Source: Sedimenticola selenatireducens DSM 17993
Lineage (GTDB): Bacteria; Pseudomonadota; Gammaproteobacteria; Chromatiales; Chromatiaceae
Reading direction: 5' to 3'
Assembly (NCBI RefSeq): GCF_000428045.1
Contig: NZ_ATZE01000008.1
Span: forward strand, 1-64,000
Length of the DNA stretch: 64,000 bases
The translations under genes and the position numbers were made by a program. Below are positions 54,500 to 64,000 of the stretch, piece by piece (positions within the stretch are counted from its first letter, which is position 1; every line of letters starts with the position of its first letter). Below the pieces are notes generated by a model, which was not told the origin of the DNA, searched no databases, and saw only the letters and a list, made by a program, of their open reading frames with translations.

Positions 54500-55276
54500 T
54501 TATTCACCATACACATCGAAATCGAAGTATTTGGCATTGATCCGGGCGTAGGTGCCATCTGCACGAATCTGTTTGATCGCCTGGTTGAGCTTCTCCAACA
54601 GGGCCGTATCTTCCTTTCTCACGGCGATACCAATCCCTTCGCCCAGATATTTTTTGTCCGTGAAGCCGGGTCCGACAAACTCAGCCGGCTGGCCACTCTC
54701 GGATTTCAGGAACTCACCCAGCACGAAGGAATCGGCCAGCAGCAGATCAACGCGACCGGAGAGCAGATCCAGATTGGCCTCATCCTGGGTTCCGTAGGCG
54801 CGCACCTCTACAATCTCACCAAAGCGGCCCCGTAAAAAGTTCTCGGCGACGGTTGAGCCCTGCACGCCAACGATTTTGCCTTCCAGAGCCTTCTCCGAGA
54901 TCTCGAAGTCGGTTCCCTTGGCACGGGCGAACCGGACCGGGGTGGTGTAGTATTTATCGGTGAACGCGACTTTCTCCTTGCGCTCGTTGGTAATCGACAT
55001 GGAGGCGATAATGGTGTCGAATTTTTTCGCCAGCAGGGCGGGAATGATGCCATCCCAATCCGAGGTCACCCACTCACAATCTGCCTTCATCGCCTCGCAG
55101 AGGGCATTACCGATTTCGATATCAAACCCGGCCAATTCGCCATTCTTATCAATAAGATTGAATGGGGGATAGGCTCCCTCGGTACCCATGCGGATCTTCA
55201 TCGAATCGGCTGTCGCCCATCCGCTGGTACAGAGAAGCAGGGTGAGAAGTATTGCGCGCATGCTGATCGGTTTCAT
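54500..55276 (-). CDS. Periplasmic binding protein for basic/polar amino acids
   Basis: This 258-residue exported receptor has its signal peptide ending near GWATADS. The mature part matches the HisJ/ArgT/ArtJ family: IRMGTEGAYPPFNLID, GFDIEIGNALCEAMK, and DWDGIIPALLAKKFDTIIASMSIT with the ligand-contact residues. A disulfide between the two Cys in NALCEAMKADCEW is typical of HisJ/LAO-type proteins. This favours Lys, Arg, ornithine or His as ligands. It lies between its ATPase and permease genes. Confidence 0.92.
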   Translation of the reverse strand: MKPISMRAILLTLLLCTSGWATADSMKIRMGTEGAYPPFNLIDKNGELAGFDIEIGNALCEAMKADCEWVTSDWDGIIPALLAKKFDTIIASMSITNERKEKVAFTDKYYTTPVRFARAKGTDFEISEKALEGKIVGVQGSTVAENFLRGRFGEIVEVRAYGTQDEANLDLLSGRVDLLLADSFVLGEFLKSESGQPAEFVGPGFTDKKYLGEGIGIAVRKEDTALLEKLNQAIKQIRADGTYARINAKYFDFDVYGE

Positions 55277-55333
55277 AAGCGTTCCTTGTTTAGGGTTGAC
55301 TGTGTCGTGTGTGGTATCACTCGGCGATAATCT

Positions 55334-56122
55334 TCAGAGATGACTTGTGAGAAATTGACGGCAACGTTCCGATTCCGGGTTGTTGAATACCTGGCCGGGG
55401 GTGCCCTGCTCTTCGATCTGACCCTGGTGTAAAAACAGGACTTTTGAAGAGACCTCCCGGGCGAACCCCATCTCATGGGTTACCACCAGCATGGTGCGCC
55501 CCTCTTCGGCCAACTGGCGCATGACCCGCAACACTTCCCCGACCATTTCCGGGTCCAGTGCGGATGTGGGTTCATCAAACAACATCAATTCCGGCTCCAC
55601 GGCCAGTGCCCGTGCAATCGCCGCCCGCTGCTGCTGACCACCGGAGAGCTGTGCCGGGTAGTCGTTCAGTTTATTTCCGATGCCGACCTTCTCCAGCATC
55701 GCAATGGCCCGCTCCCTGGCTTCCTTTTTCGGCACCTTAAGGACGTGCACCGGGGCCTCCATGACGTTTTCCAGCACGCTCATGTGACTCCAGAGATTGA
55801 AGTTCTGAAATACCATCCCCAGACGTGAACGGATACGATCGACCTGTCTCGGATCCGAAGCCAGCGGCTCACCACGGCGGTTCCGGGTCATCTGAATCAG
55901 CTCACCATGAATGTAGACCGAGCCGGCATCGGGTATTTCCAGAAGGTTTATACACCGAAGGAGCGTGCTTTTTCCGGAACCGCTGGAGCCGATCAGCGAG
56001 ATCACATCACCCTCGTCAGCAGACAGCGTGATGCCCTTGAGAACTTCCAGACTGGAAAAACGCTTGTGGAGATCCTTGACCACCATAACAGGGTCATTAT
56101 TACCAGCTGTCACATCAGGCAT
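55334..56122 (-). CDS. Polar amino-acid ABC importer ATPase (HisP type)
   Basis: This ATPase of about 262 residues has Walker [11 protein letters not shown]-loop [10 protein letters not shown], signature [15 protein letters not shown], Walker [15 protein letters not shown] and the switch His in VVTHEMG. The match with HisP extends over the whole length. The start is the ATG at 56122 (a TTG at 56128 is also in frame). It is first in the operon, an order (ATPase, binding protein, two permeases) common in proteobacterial arginine/histidine systems. Confidence 0.93.
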   Translation of the reverse strand: MPDVTAGNNDPVMVVKDLHKRFSSLEVLKGITLSADEGDVISLIGSSGSGKSTLLRCINLLEIPDAGSVYIHGELIQMTRNRRGEPLASDPRQVDRIRSRLGMVFQNFNLWSHMSVLENVMEAPVHVLKVPKKEARERAIAMLEKVGIGNKLNDYPAQLSGGQQQRAAIARALAVEPELMLFDEPTSALDPEMVGEVLRVMRQLAEEGRTMLVVTHEMGFAREVSSKVLFLHQGQIEEQGTPGQVFNNPESERCRQFLTSHL

Positions 56123-56311
56123 CAACAAGTCCGGGGTCTGGTTAACGGTAATTACTCAGTATCACTGGATGACACGGATACAACTTGTGAGCAGTCATGC
56201 AGATCCACTTCGCCGGGATTATAGAACAAAGCCACTATAAACTGTAGAATTGTTGCTACTGTAAGCATCTGCCAGGCAGACTGCTCACCACTGCTTTCGC
56301 GAGTCCTCCTG

Positions 56312-57199
56312 ATGAAATCAAATACCTGGCAAGCCGATGGCCTGCTGCTGGTCACCGCTATTATCTGGGGACTGGCCTTTGTAGCCCAGCGCGCCGGCAT
56401 GGAACACATCGGCCCGTTTGTATTTAACACGGCCCGCTTCGCGCTTGGTTGCCTGTCACTATTGCCACTGGTCTGGTTGCGCAGGCCGGATCGTCATCAA
56501 CCCTTGCTTCCCCTGCTGGGCGGCAGCCTGGCCGCGGGCATACTGCTGTTTGGCGGCTCATCACTGCAACAGATCGGACTCATCTACACTACGGCCGGCA
56601 ACGCCGGATTTATCACCGGCCTCTATATTGTTCTGGTACCGATCATCGCACTGTTTTGGAGACAAAAAACAGCACCCTATACCTGGTTCGGCGCCACTCT
56701 TGCGGTTATCGGATTATTCATTCTGAGCATGACAGACGACCTGACACTGGCTTTTGGAGATCTGTTGGAACTGATCGGGGCCCTGTTCTGGGCGGGGCAT
56801 GTCCTGTTGATCGGCTGGCTGTGCCGTCGGATCGATGCCATTCGTCTGGCGCTGGGGCAATTTCTAGTCTGCACCCTGCTCAGCCTTGGCTCGGCACTGA
56901 TCTGGGAACGGTTTGAAATAGAGGCCATCACAACCGTCTGGATTCCCATCGCCTATGCCGGTGTTCTGTCAGTGGGTGTCGCCTATACCCTGCAGGTGGT
57001 GGCGCAACGCCATGCACCGGCGGCCCATGCCGCCATTATCCTCAGCCTGGAATCGGTTTTTGCAGCGCTGGGAGGCTGGCTTCTGCTGGACGAATCCCTG
57101 GGGCCGCGTGGACTGCTGGGCTGCGCGATCATGCTGGTGGGTATGTTGATATCCCAACTGCCGGCGATGCACAGAAAGCCCCCTCCGGAAGCGGTGTAA
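56312..57199 (+). CDS. EamA-family DMT transporter, copy 1
   Basis: This 295-residue protein has ten predicted TM helices from two EamA repeats (FVAQRAGMEHIGPFVFNTARF and LQVVAQRHAPAAHAAIILSLESVFAALGGWLLLDE). The family includes exporters of amino acids and metabolites. Three such genes, not close copies of each other, lie within 5 kb (also 57214 and 60294), beside a LysE-type exporter and an amino-acid importer. The last GLQAIMLVGMLISQLP-like helix is intact. Substrate unknown. Confidence 0.88.
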   Translation: MKSNTWQADGLLLVTAIIWGLAFVAQRAGMEHIGPFVFNTARFALGCLSLLPLVWLRRPDRHQPLLPLLGGSLAAGILLFGGSSLQQIGLIYTTAGNAGFITGLYIVLVPIIALFWRQKTAPYTWFGATLAVIGLFILSMTDDLTLAFGDLLELIGALFWAGHVLLIGWLCRRIDAIRLALGQFLVCTLLSLGSALIWERFEIEAITTVWIPIAYAGVLSVGVAYTLQVVAQRHAPAAHAAIILSLESVFAALGGWLLLDESLGPRGLLGCAIMLVGMLISQLPAMHRKPPPEAV

Positions 57200-57213
57200 A
57201 CAGGAAGCCGGAG

Positions 57214-58146
57214 TCAGGGATGCTCCTCCGTCGGGTCGATGCGGCGCGGTGAAACCAGGCGCAGCAGCAACCGTTTCGGCATAATGATCAGCACATTCCC
57301 CGCCAACACCAGGGCCACGCCGCCGGCCGCCACCAGGTTCCAGTGATAGTTTTCAAACAGCGTCGAGATACCCAGTGCCACCAGGGGGAACAGCACCGTG
57401 GCATAGGCGGCCTTTTCCGGGCCGATCCGTCCCAGCAGGGTAAGATAGCTGCCGAAGGCGAGTACGGAACCGAACAGGGCCAGGTAGAGCAGCGAAAGGT
57501 TATAGGGGATCGACCAATCGTAGGTGAGCCCCACCCCTTGAAACGCGGCATACAGAAACAGAATCAGCGCTCCATAGGCCATGCCGAAGGCGTTGCTCTG
57601 AATTACCGGTAGGCGCTGCTGCTGGTTTCTGGCCGAAATCATGTTGCCCAATGAGGCGATAAAGGTCCCCAGCAGACTAAGAAGCAGCCCCTTCAGGGCG
57701 CCACTATTGTGCTGCAGATTGGCAACCTCCGGCCAGAACACCAGGGTGATTCCAATCAGTCCGATGAGGGCACCGACCACCATCGAGGCGTCTATCGGTT
57801 TGCGGAAGAACAACGCGCTATTGAGGATATTCATCAGCACAATGGTGGAGAAGATCACAGCGATCAGACCACTGGTCAGTTCCGCCGTGGCCCAGTAGAA
57901 AATCACGTAGTTGAGGCAGAACAACATGAATCCCTGCAGCGCCATCCAGAGGTGTTCTCGCCGGTCAAAACGGAGCGGCAGCCCGCGTACCCAGCACCAG
58001 ACAAAGAGGATCAGTGCCGCCAGGGCAAAGCGGTAGGCCACCGAAAGCTCTGCCGGAACCGTGCCCAGCTGAAACTTGATGGCATACCAGGTGGAGCCCC
58101 AGATGAAGACGGCGGCGAAATAGAGACTGACGGAGTGTGTGAGCAT
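57214..58146 (-). CDS. EamA-family DMT transporter, copy 2
   Basis: This 310-residue inner-membrane protein has ten TM helices and the family openings WGSTWYAIKFQLGTVPAELSVAYRF and PEKAAYATVLFPLVALGISTLFENYHW. It is convergent with the previous transporter gene, with only 14 bp between the stop codons. The C-terminal tail is Arg-rich and cytosolic. The substrate cannot be told. Confidence 0.87.
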   Translation of the reverse strand: MLTHSVSLYFAAVFIWGSTWYAIKFQLGTVPAELSVAYRFALAALILFVWCWVRGLPLRFDRREHLWMALQGFMLFCLNYVIFYWATAELTSGLIAVIFSTIVLMNILNSALFFRKPIDASMVVGALIGLIGITLVFWPEVANLQHNSGALKGLLLSLLGTFIASLGNMISARNQQQRLPVIQSNAFGMAYGALILFLYAAFQGVGLTYDWSIPYNLSLLYLALFGSVLAFGSYLTLLGRIGPEKAAYATVLFPLVALGISTLFENYHWNLVAAGGVALVLAGNVLIIMPKRLLLRLVSPRRIDPTEEHP

Positions 58147-58323
58147 GATTGGGCGTAGCTTCGCGCGTGCTGATAAAGGTTGACTTATACGCGTCTGCGG
58201 CAGATTAATAAAATGGATTTTGCCATGGCTATTACCGCAACGCGTCCGGCCGGATCAAAGCCGTCTGCGCTGGGCTATGCTTAAAGCAGACTGACAGAGA
58301 TATCCCTGTTATCAGGAACCGCC

Positions 58324-59187
58324 ATGAAAATCGCCATCACCGGAGCCACCGGTTTTATCGGCAGCCACCTCTGCCGGGCACTCAACCGTGAAGATCATCA
58401 GCTGGTCCAACTGGGACGCGCCGACGTTCGCGCAGACAGCGCACGATTGGCCAGTCAACTCCAGAACTGCGATGCGGTAATCAATCTGGCGGGGGAAAAT
58501 ATCAGTCGCCGCTGGAGCGAAAAGTACATGCAGGCGCTGTATGACAGCCGTGTGCTCACCACCCGCGCACTGGTGGAAGCGATGACCCGGATGGAGCAGC
58601 GTCCGGGGCTGTTCATTTCCACCTCCGCCATGGGCGCTTTTGACAGCAAGGGACGCTACAAGGAATCCGATGCACCCAATGCCGGCGGCTTTTTCGGCCG
58701 GCTTACCCGCGACTGGGAGCAGGCCGCCCGGCAGGCGGAAGCCGTTGGTGTTCGCACCCTGATCTTCCGTTTGAGCCTGGTACTGGGTCGGGATGGCGGC
58801 ATGATGAAACAGCTGCTGCTGCCATTTAGACTGGGCCTGGGCGGCCCGATCGGCGATGGCAGCCAGCCATTTTCATGGATACACATCGATGATCTGATTC
58901 GCGCCTACAGCTATGCGCTGTCGCATCCGGAGATGACCGGCATCTATCACCTCAGCGCGCCTGATTCCACCACCAATCTGCGGTTCGCCCGCGCACTCGG
59001 CCAGCAACTGCACCGTCCCGTCCTGCTCCCCGTGCCTCTGTTTGCCCTGAAGCTGCTCTTTGGCAAAGGTGCCGAAGCCCTGGCGTCGGGACAGTACCTG
59101 ATCGCGGAACGTCTGCCCGAGGCGGGATTCCATTTTCAATATGATACCCTGCCCAAGGCGCTGGCGAAGATCACCAGCGCCCCATAA
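58324..59187 (+). CDS. TIGR01777-family NAD(P)-dependent epimerase (YfcH-like)
   Basis: This 287-residue Rossmann-fold protein begins with the cofactor motif ITGATGFIGSHLCRAL. It continues with the family-typical INLAGENISRRWSEKYMQALYDSRVLTTRALVEAM, cited by its core. The SDR lysine/tyrosine pair is altered in this subgroup (STSAMGAF). The C-terminal DUF1731 segment has LFALKLLFGKGAEALASGQ. Relatives include YfcH and cell-division inhibitor SulA-like annotations, which are not reliable. AGGAACCGCC precedes the ATG. The role is unknown. Confidence 0.88.
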   Translation: MKIAITGATGFIGSHLCRALNREDHQLVQLGRADVRADSARLASQLQNCDAVINLAGENISRRWSEKYMQALYDSRVLTTRALVEAMTRMEQRPGLFISTSAMGAFDSKGRYKESDAPNAGGFFGRLTRDWEQAARQAEAVGVRTLIFRLSLVLGRDGGMMKQLLLPFRLGLGGPIGDGSQPFSWIHIDDLIRAYSYALSHPEMTGIYHLSAPDSTTNLRFARALGQQLHRPVLLPVPLFALKLLFGKGAEALASGQYLIAERLPEAGFHFQYDTLPKALAKITSAP

Positions 59188-59264
59188 TATAAAGTTCGCC
59201 AGTAAGATGGGGCAAAGCGCTGCGTGCCTATTAAATATTAAAGTAGAGGAGCCAATCCCCCTTC

Positions 59265-60227
59265 ATGACAGATAAACCTTTCAGCCCGGTCACCATCGGC
59301 ATCAGCAGTTGCCTGCTGGGGGAGAATGTACGCTATGACGGCGGCCACAAACGGGACCGTTTCATCACCGGTGAGCTCTCAAAATACATGCGATTTATTC
59401 CGGTCTGCCCAGAGATGGGCAGCGGCATGCCAACGCCCCGCCCTCCCATCCGACTGGTGGGCGACCCGGACAATCCCCGTGCCGTCGGCGTGGACAATCC
59501 GGACGTGGATGTGACTCGTCAGCTCCGGACATACTCGACAAAAGCGCTCGCCAACCTGGACGGCATCAGCGGCTACATACTGAAGAAGGACTCACCCAGC
59601 TGCGGCATGAAACGGGTCAAGGTGTATCCGGAACAGGGCGGTAGTGCCCAGCGTCGGGGTTCCGGCATCTTTGCCCACACGCTGATGAGCCATCTGCCTA
59701 ACCTGCCGGTGGAGGATGAAGGCCGCCTCAACGACCCGGTGTTGCGGGAGAATTTCATCAACCGGGTATTCGTCTATCACCACTGGCAGCAGCTCACCGA
59801 CGAAGGGCTGACGCCGGCCCGGCTGATCGACTTCCATGCCCGGCATAAATACCTGGTGATGGCCCACTCCCAGGCGGCTTACAAACGCATGGGGCGGTTG
59901 TTGTCGAATGTACCGAAAAATGCACTGAGGCGTATCAGCCAGGACTACTTCAGCGAGCTGATGAGCGCGCTACAGCGGCCGGTCAACCGCAAGGGTCACA
60001 CCAATGTACTGCAACACATCATGGGTTACCTGAAGCGCAACATCGACACTCATGACAAGCAGGAACTGGGGGAGAGCATTGAGCGCTACCGGCAGGGCGA
60101 GATACCGCTGGTGGTGCCAATCACCCTGTTCCGGCACTATTTCCGGCTGCATCCCGATCCTTACATCTCCCGCCAGGTCTATCTGCAGCCTCATCCACAG
60201 AAGCTGGGGCTTCGAAATCAACTTTGA
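59265..60227 (+). CDS. DUF523 and DUF1722 domain protein (YbgA-like C-terminus)
   Basis: This 320-residue soluble protein combines DUF523 (residues about 8-155: ISSCLLGENVRYDGGHKRD, CPEMGSGMPTPRPPIRLVG, LKKDSPSCGMKRVKVY) with DUF1722 (about 195-315: FHARHKYLVMAHSQAAYKRMGRLL, then LPIFRHYF-like end). DUF523 has conserved Cys residues that are likely to bind a cluster or metal. The combination is common in gammaproteobacteria, often next to photolyase or regulator genes. No function is proven. AGAGGAGCC sits about 13 nt before the ATG. Confidence 0.9.
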   Translation: MTDKPFSPVTIGISSCLLGENVRYDGGHKRDRFITGELSKYMRFIPVCPEMGSGMPTPRPPIRLVGDPDNPRAVGVDNPDVDVTRQLRTYSTKALANLDGISGYILKKDSPSCGMKRVKVYPEQGGSAQRRGSGIFAHTLMSHLPNLPVEDEGRLNDPVLRENFINRVFVYHHWQQLTDEGLTPARLIDFHARHKYLVMAHSQAAYKRMGRLLSNVPKNALRRISQDYFSELMSALQRPVNRKGHTNVLQHIMGYLKRNIDTHDKQELGESIERYRQGEIPLVVPITLFRHYFRLHPDPYISRQVYLQPHPQKLGLRNQL

Positions 60228-60293
60228 ACAGATGGCAATCACAGCGCATCGTTGTGGAGATGCGCACGGAGCGCGGACCTTACACAATCGCGA

Positions 60294-61226
60294 CTAGAGC
60301 TTTTCCTCAACTCCCGCTGGTAATTCTGTCCTGCCGGGCTGCGGCCGGTTCACCAGATAGATCCCCAGTCCGACAAACAGCAGCGCCACCAGCAACACCA
60401 GGGAGAGCGGTTCATCCAGTATCCAGTGCCCCGCCAGCACGCCGAACAGGGGGGTCAGAAAGGTGAAGGCGGAAAGGCGTCCGGCCGGATAGTGCCTGAC
60501 CAACCAGAACCAGGCCAGATAGGTGACAAAGGCAACCCAGACTGCCTGGAACAGCAGGCTGCCCAGAATCAACGGAGTCATTTGTGTAATACCCGGCTCA
60601 TCCACGACCCAGGCGGCACCCAACAGCAGGATGGCGGAAACACCGAGTTGATAGAGCAGAACCTTGCTCGGCGCCAGACTGCGCAGCACCGAAGCCTTGA
60701 TTACCACCGTGGTTGATCCCCAGAGGATTGCGGCCGCCACCAGCATGCTGTCACCGATCAGCATCTCCCTTGATGGAAAGGTGAATGATTCACCAAAGGC
60801 CAGCAGGATTCCGGCAAAGGCCCCCATCAGGCCGATCACCTGAACCCAGCGCAGCCGCTCACCCTCGACAAAATAGTGGGCGCCAATCGCCACGACAAAG
60901 GGTGAGAGATAGAGAAAAATCACGGCCCGCGAGGCGTTGGTAAACTCCAGTCCCCAGAAGATCAGCAGAAACTCGCCACCAAACAACAGTCCGGCCAGCA
61001 CACCCCACCCGGCGGAGCCGTCCCGTTGCAGGATCGGGATACGGCGCAGCCACATCCAGGCCAGCAGCAGGACCGTTGCACCCAACGAACGGATACCGGC
61101 CTGAAAAAACGGCGATACACCGACGCCAGCCAGCTTGACCGCCACTTGTTGCAGTCCCCAACTGGCGCAGAGTACCAGCAGAATGGCCATCGCCAGCAAG
61201 TCAAGATGGGTCTTGCGATCAGGCAT
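60294..61226 (-). CDS. EamA-family DMT transporter, copy 3
   Basis: This 310-residue inner-membrane protein has ten TM helices (SWGLQQVAVKLAGVGVSPFFQAGIRS; AFTFLTPLFGVLAGHWILDEPLS). The ending FVGLGIYLVNRPQPGRTEL is typical. It is 47 bp upstream of, and in the same direction as, the LysE gene at 61274-61891 when read on the minus strand, so the two may be co-transcribed with LysE first. The substrate is unknown. Confidence 0.88.
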   Translation of the reverse strand: MPDRKTHLDLLAMAILLVLCASWGLQQVAVKLAGVGVSPFFQAGIRSLGATVLLLAWMWLRRIPILQRDGSAGWGVLAGLLFGGEFLLIFWGLEFTNASRAVIFLYLSPFVVAIGAHYFVEGERLRWVQVIGLMGAFAGILLAFGESFTFPSREMLIGDSMLVAAAILWGSTTVVIKASVLRSLAPSKVLLYQLGVSAILLLGAAWVVDEPGITQMTPLILGSLLFQAVWVAFVTYLAWFWLVRHYPAGRLSAFTFLTPLFGVLAGHWILDEPLSLVLLVALLFVGLGIYLVNRPQPGRTELPAGVEEKL

Positions 61227-61273
61227 GCATCAAGCTCCGGTTTTGAATGGAGATTGGTTGACGAAAGGGTGGA

Positions 61274-61891
61274 TCAGTGACGCAAACCAAGATAGGTGCC
61301 GGCCGCCATCATAATGGAACCGGCCACTCGGTTGAGACCACGCATGGCCCTCTCGGAACGAAACTTTCTACGTGCCCAGGAGGCGGAGACTGCGATCAGC
61401 ATCAGGCCCAGCATCAGTCCGACCAGGGCGATCAGCGACACGAGCACAATATCCTGCGCAGTTAACACGGACAGATCCATAAAGGTCGGTAGAAAAGCGA
61501 TGTAGAACAGAATCACCTTCGGGTTGGAGGCGGAGATCAGAAAGCCCTGGATGAAACTCTTGAGCTGATCGCTCGATTTCAGGGTTGCGGCTTCCGTTGC
61601 CAGAGCGGGGCGGGCACGCCACATCTGCCAACCGAGATAGAGCAGATAAGCGGCACCCAGTATGCGTATCACGGTAAACAGCCCGCCCCAGTGTTCGGCG
61701 ATGGCCGCCAGACCATAGCAGGCAAATACCAGGTAGATGATGTCGCTGATCGCCATCCCCAGTGACAGCGTGACGCAGGCTCCCGCACCTTCGGTCATGG
61801 CGCGTGCCAGAATGGCAAACACCCCCGGGCCCGGGGTGATGGAGAAGATGAAGATGGCCACAAAAAAAGCCAGAGCACTTTCCGCCGACAT
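61274..61891 (-). CDS. LysE/RhtB-family amino-acid exporter
   Basis: This 205-residue protein has six predicted TM helices and the LysE hallmarks ITPGPGVFAILARAMTEGAGACVTLSLGMAISD near the N-terminus and GFLISASNPKVILFYIAFLPTFMD in the middle, both cited by core residues. Such proteins expel homoserine, threonine, lysine or related compounds. Together with EamA genes close by it suggests a small metabolite-export neighbourhood. Confidence 0.9.
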   Translation of the reverse strand: MSAESALAFFVAIFIFSITPGPGVFAILARAMTEGAGACVTLSLGMAISDIIYLVFACYGLAAIAEHWGGLFTVIRILGAAYLLYLGWQMWRARPALATEAATLKSSDQLKSFIQGFLISASNPKVILFYIAFLPTFMDLSVLTAQDIVLVSLIALVGLMLGLMLIAVSASWARRKFRSERAMRGLNRVAGSIMMAAGTYLGLRH

Positions 61892-62124
61892 GATTTTTTT
61901 ACCGCTACCCCAGCAACTTGACTTGCCGAATCATAACCCATTTGCTTGGCCAGAACAGTCGCCAAAATGACAATCTACTCAGCGCCACAGCTGCGTATTA
62001 CTGACGCCTGATCCGACACTGGCATTTTCAGTTGCAGATGAAATTAACCCTCGCCGGGCTCTGTTATTTATTCCGACTGGATCATGTACTATGTCGAATC
62101 CGTCGATCCCGAAAGGCATCCACC

Positions 62125-63357
62125 ATGCGCGATCTCACTCCAGGCCCGAATACGCACAGCTGGCGCACACCGCTACTGGTCATCGTCGCCGGCTGCCTGA
62201 TCGCCATGATCGGCTTCGGCATCCGCTCGGTATTCGGTCTGTTTCTGGAGCCAATGACCCTGGCCCACGGCTGGAGCCGGGAGACCTTCGCCATCGCCAT
62301 GGCGATCCAGAACCTGCTCTGGGGCATCGGTGTGCCGGTAGCCGGGGCGATGGCCGACCGCTACGGCCCGATGAGAGTGCTCTCCTTCGGCGCCCTGCTC
62401 TACGGCATCGGCGTCTGGGGCATGGCCACCACCGGCAGCACTATGGGGCTGCATCTGTTTGGTGGCGTGCTGACCGGGCTCGGTATCGCCTTCTCTGCCT
62501 TCTCCATCGCCCTGGCCGCCATGGCCAAGGTGGTGGGACCGGAACGGCGCACCCTGGTGCTGGGACTCGGCACCGCCGCCGGATCATTGGGACAGGTGGT
62601 CTTCTCCCCGCTCGGCCAGCAGTTCATTGCCGCCTTTGGCTGGCAGTCGGCCCTGCTGATCCTGGCCGCCACGGCGCTGTTGATTATTCCACTGGCCCTG
62701 GCACTGCCCGACAGCCATACCCATCAGGGTGAACCGGCGTTCGATCAGTCGCTCGGCGAGGCACTGCGGGAAGCGGCGGGACACCGCGGGTTCGTGTTGC
62801 TCACCACCGGTTTCTTCGTCTGCGGCTTTCATGTCGCCTTCATCACGGTCCACTTCCCCTCCTACGTGAAGGATCTGGGGCTGGCACCGGAGGTGGGCGC
62901 CTATGCGCTGGCCCTTATCGGCCTGTTCAATATCGCCGGCTCTTTTATCTCCGGTGCTGTCGGCACCCGTTGGAGCAAGAAAGGCGGGCTCGCGTTCATC
63001 TACTTCAGCCGGGCGATTGTCATCACCGCGATGCTGCTGGCGCCAAAAACCGCCCTGACCATCTATTTGTTCGCCGCCGCCATGGGCATACTCTGGCTCT
63101 CCACCGTCCCTCTTACCTCCGGCATCGTGGCCCAGGTGTTCGGCGTGCGCTACATGGCCACCCTGTTCGGCATTGTCTTCTTCAGCCACCAGGTGGGCAG
63201 TTTCCTCGGTGTCTGGCTCGGTGGGCGTCTGTATGACACCACGGGTACCTACAACGCGGTGTGGTGGGCCGGCGTGGTACTGGGACTGCTGGCGGCCATT
63301 ATCCATCTGCCGATCAACGAACGCCCACTGGCCCGGCTGGCGCCAGAGAGTAACTGA
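62125..63357 (+). CDS. MFS transporter
   Basis: This 410-residue permease has 12 TM helices and an MFS loop 2-3 signature (GVPVAGAMADRYGPMRVLSFG). The sequence pattern (GFGIRSVFGLFLEPM..W.RETFAIAMAIQNLLWG) is of the monocarboxylate/oxalate-formate-like group, pointing to organic acids. The ATG at 62125 after GAAAGG is preferred to an in-frame start at 62032. A short AT-rich hairpin (TGAAAATA/TATTTTCA, 63355-63376) overlaps the stop. Confidence 0.85.
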   Translation: MRDLTPGPNTHSWRTPLLVIVAGCLIAMIGFGIRSVFGLFLEPMTLAHGWSRETFAIAMAIQNLLWGIGVPVAGAMADRYGPMRVLSFGALLYGIGVWGMATTGSTMGLHLFGGVLTGLGIAFSAFSIALAAMAKVVGPERRTLVLGLGTAAGSLGQVVFSPLGQQFIAAFGWQSALLILAATALLIIPLALALPDSHTHQGEPAFDQSLGEALREAAGHRGFVLLTTGFFVCGFHVAFITVHFPSYVKDLGLAPEVGAYALALIGLFNIAGSFISGAVGTRWSKKGGLAFIYFSRAIVITAMLLAPKTALTIYLFAAAMGILWLSTVPLTSGIVAQVFGVRYMATLFGIVFFSHQVGSFLGVWLGGRLYDTTGTYNAVWWAGVVLGLLAAIIHLPINERPLARLAPESN

Positions 63358-63527
63358 AAATAATTCCATATTTTCATGGGGTACATTCCATACACGATTT
63401 TGATAGACTGATTATTTACCGTTATCTCCTGAACCGGCGAATTTGTTTACAAAATACAGTGTGGCCACTCCGCACTGCGGGCATGAGTGACGGCATCCGT
63501 ATTGATTAACTGCAACAAGGGCATTAC

Positions 63528-64000
63528 ATGACAGCACGCACACAGATCGGCGGCCTGCAAATCGCCAACGTGATCAAAGAGTTAGTAGAGAACAAGATCG
63601 CACCGGAAAGCGGTGTCAGCAGCGCAACCTTCTGGAGTGAACTGGAGAAGATTGTTAACGACCTGACCCCGAAAAACCGTGCCCTGCTGGCCAGGCGCGA
63701 GGAACTGCAGGCCCGGATCGACCAATGGCATCGGCAGCGGGCTGGCCAACCTCTGGATGCCGCGGCCTACAAGGCGTTTCTGATCGAAATCGGCTATCTG
63801 CTCCCGGAAGTCGCCGACTTCACTATCGAGACCGAAAATGTCGATCCGGAAATCGCCCAGATGGCCGGTCCCCAGTTGGTGGTGCCCATCAACAACGCAC
63901 GCTATGCCCTGAATGCCACCAACGCCCGCTGGGGCAGCCTGTACGATGCCCTCTACGGCACCGATGCTATCGATCAGAGCGGCGACCTGGCAATTACCGC
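63528..64000 (+). CDS. glcB: Malate synthase G, N-terminal part (cut by window end)
   Basis: The first 157 codons match malate synthase [22 protein letters not shown], the [20 protein letters not shown] segment, and GYLLPEV...[13 protein letters not shown] followed by [31 protein letters not shown], cited by core. The enzyme condenses glyoxylate and acetyl-CoA to malate and completes the glyoxylate shunt or glycolate use. AAGGG precedes the ATG. The catalytic residues lie beyond the window, so completeness cannot be checked. Confidence 0.93.
   Translation, partial: MTARTQIGGLQIANVIKELVENKIAPESGVSSATFWSELEKIVNDLTPKNRALLARREELQARIDQWHRQRAGQPLDAAAYKAFLIEIGYLLPEVADFTIETENVDPEIAQMAGPQLVVPINNARYALNATNARWGSLYDALYGTDAIDQSGDLAIT

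Overview
The window reads as a single chromosomal stretch of a GC-rich, free-living or facultatively symbiotic gammaproteobacterium. Gene content suggests a Chromatiales-type (Sedimenticola/Thiodiazotropha-like) lineage, but this is an inference from gene families, not a phylogeny. Genes are densely packed, mostly housekeeping and transport. I see no phage, IS element, CRISPR array, rRNA or tRNA.

Layout. 1-190: tandem REP-like repeats. 0.2-8.7 kb: a YiiX-like papain-fold protein, a SulP anion permease, an alkylation-repair pair (Ada-AlkA fusion plus Ogt), an unknown protein, and an SLC13/RCK permease. The two permeases share a four-block upstream element of about 100 bp. 9-14.6 kb: small envelope proteins (retropepsin-like, PRC-barrel, lipoprotein, EF-hand), an RRM protein, a cold-shock protein, a helix-hairpin-helix protein with a long EKK-repeat tail, a phasin and a ZIP-like protein. 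14.7-17.5 kb: a peroxide/iron operon on the minus strand: rubrerythrin, Fe-S oxidoreductase, EncFtn-like mini-ferritin, DUF3501. 17.7-23 kb: DUF3750 lipoprotein, FadE acyl-CoA dehydrogenase with a basic tail, chemoreceptor.

23.3-25.8 kb: a perfect FNR/ANR box precedes a Tat-exported [NiFe]-hydrogenase small subunit that carries a C-terminal c-type haem domain. An EF-hand protein follows, and no large subunit is in the window. 26-29.7 kb: cysteine hydrolase, Ca/Na antiporter, MgtC and two small unknown proteins. 29.7-38.3 kb: one minus-strand operon running membrane-fusion protein, RND pump, SbcD, SbcC. 38.7-42.8 kb: a PleD-like diguanylate cyclase and a BarA-like hybrid kinase. 42.8-51.1 kb: PdhR, divergent from aceE-aceF-lpdA-lipA, with a 9-1-9 palindromic operator on the aceE promoter. 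The E3 subunit carries two lipoyl domains and the E2 only one. LipA in the same operon would supply the lipoyl cofactor.

51.2-64 kb: a periplasmic cytochrome c, a 46-residue acidic protein, a TauE/SafE permease, a polar amino-acid ABC importer, three EamA exporters, a LysE exporter, a TIGR01777 epimerase, a DUF523/DUF1722 protein, an MFS permease, and the start of malate synthase G, cut by the window edge.

Best candidates for something undescribed are the orphan hydrogenase small subunit-cytochrome fusion, the shared sulP/SLC13 upstream element, and the EncFtn-like ferritin that has neither encapsulin nor a targeting tail.
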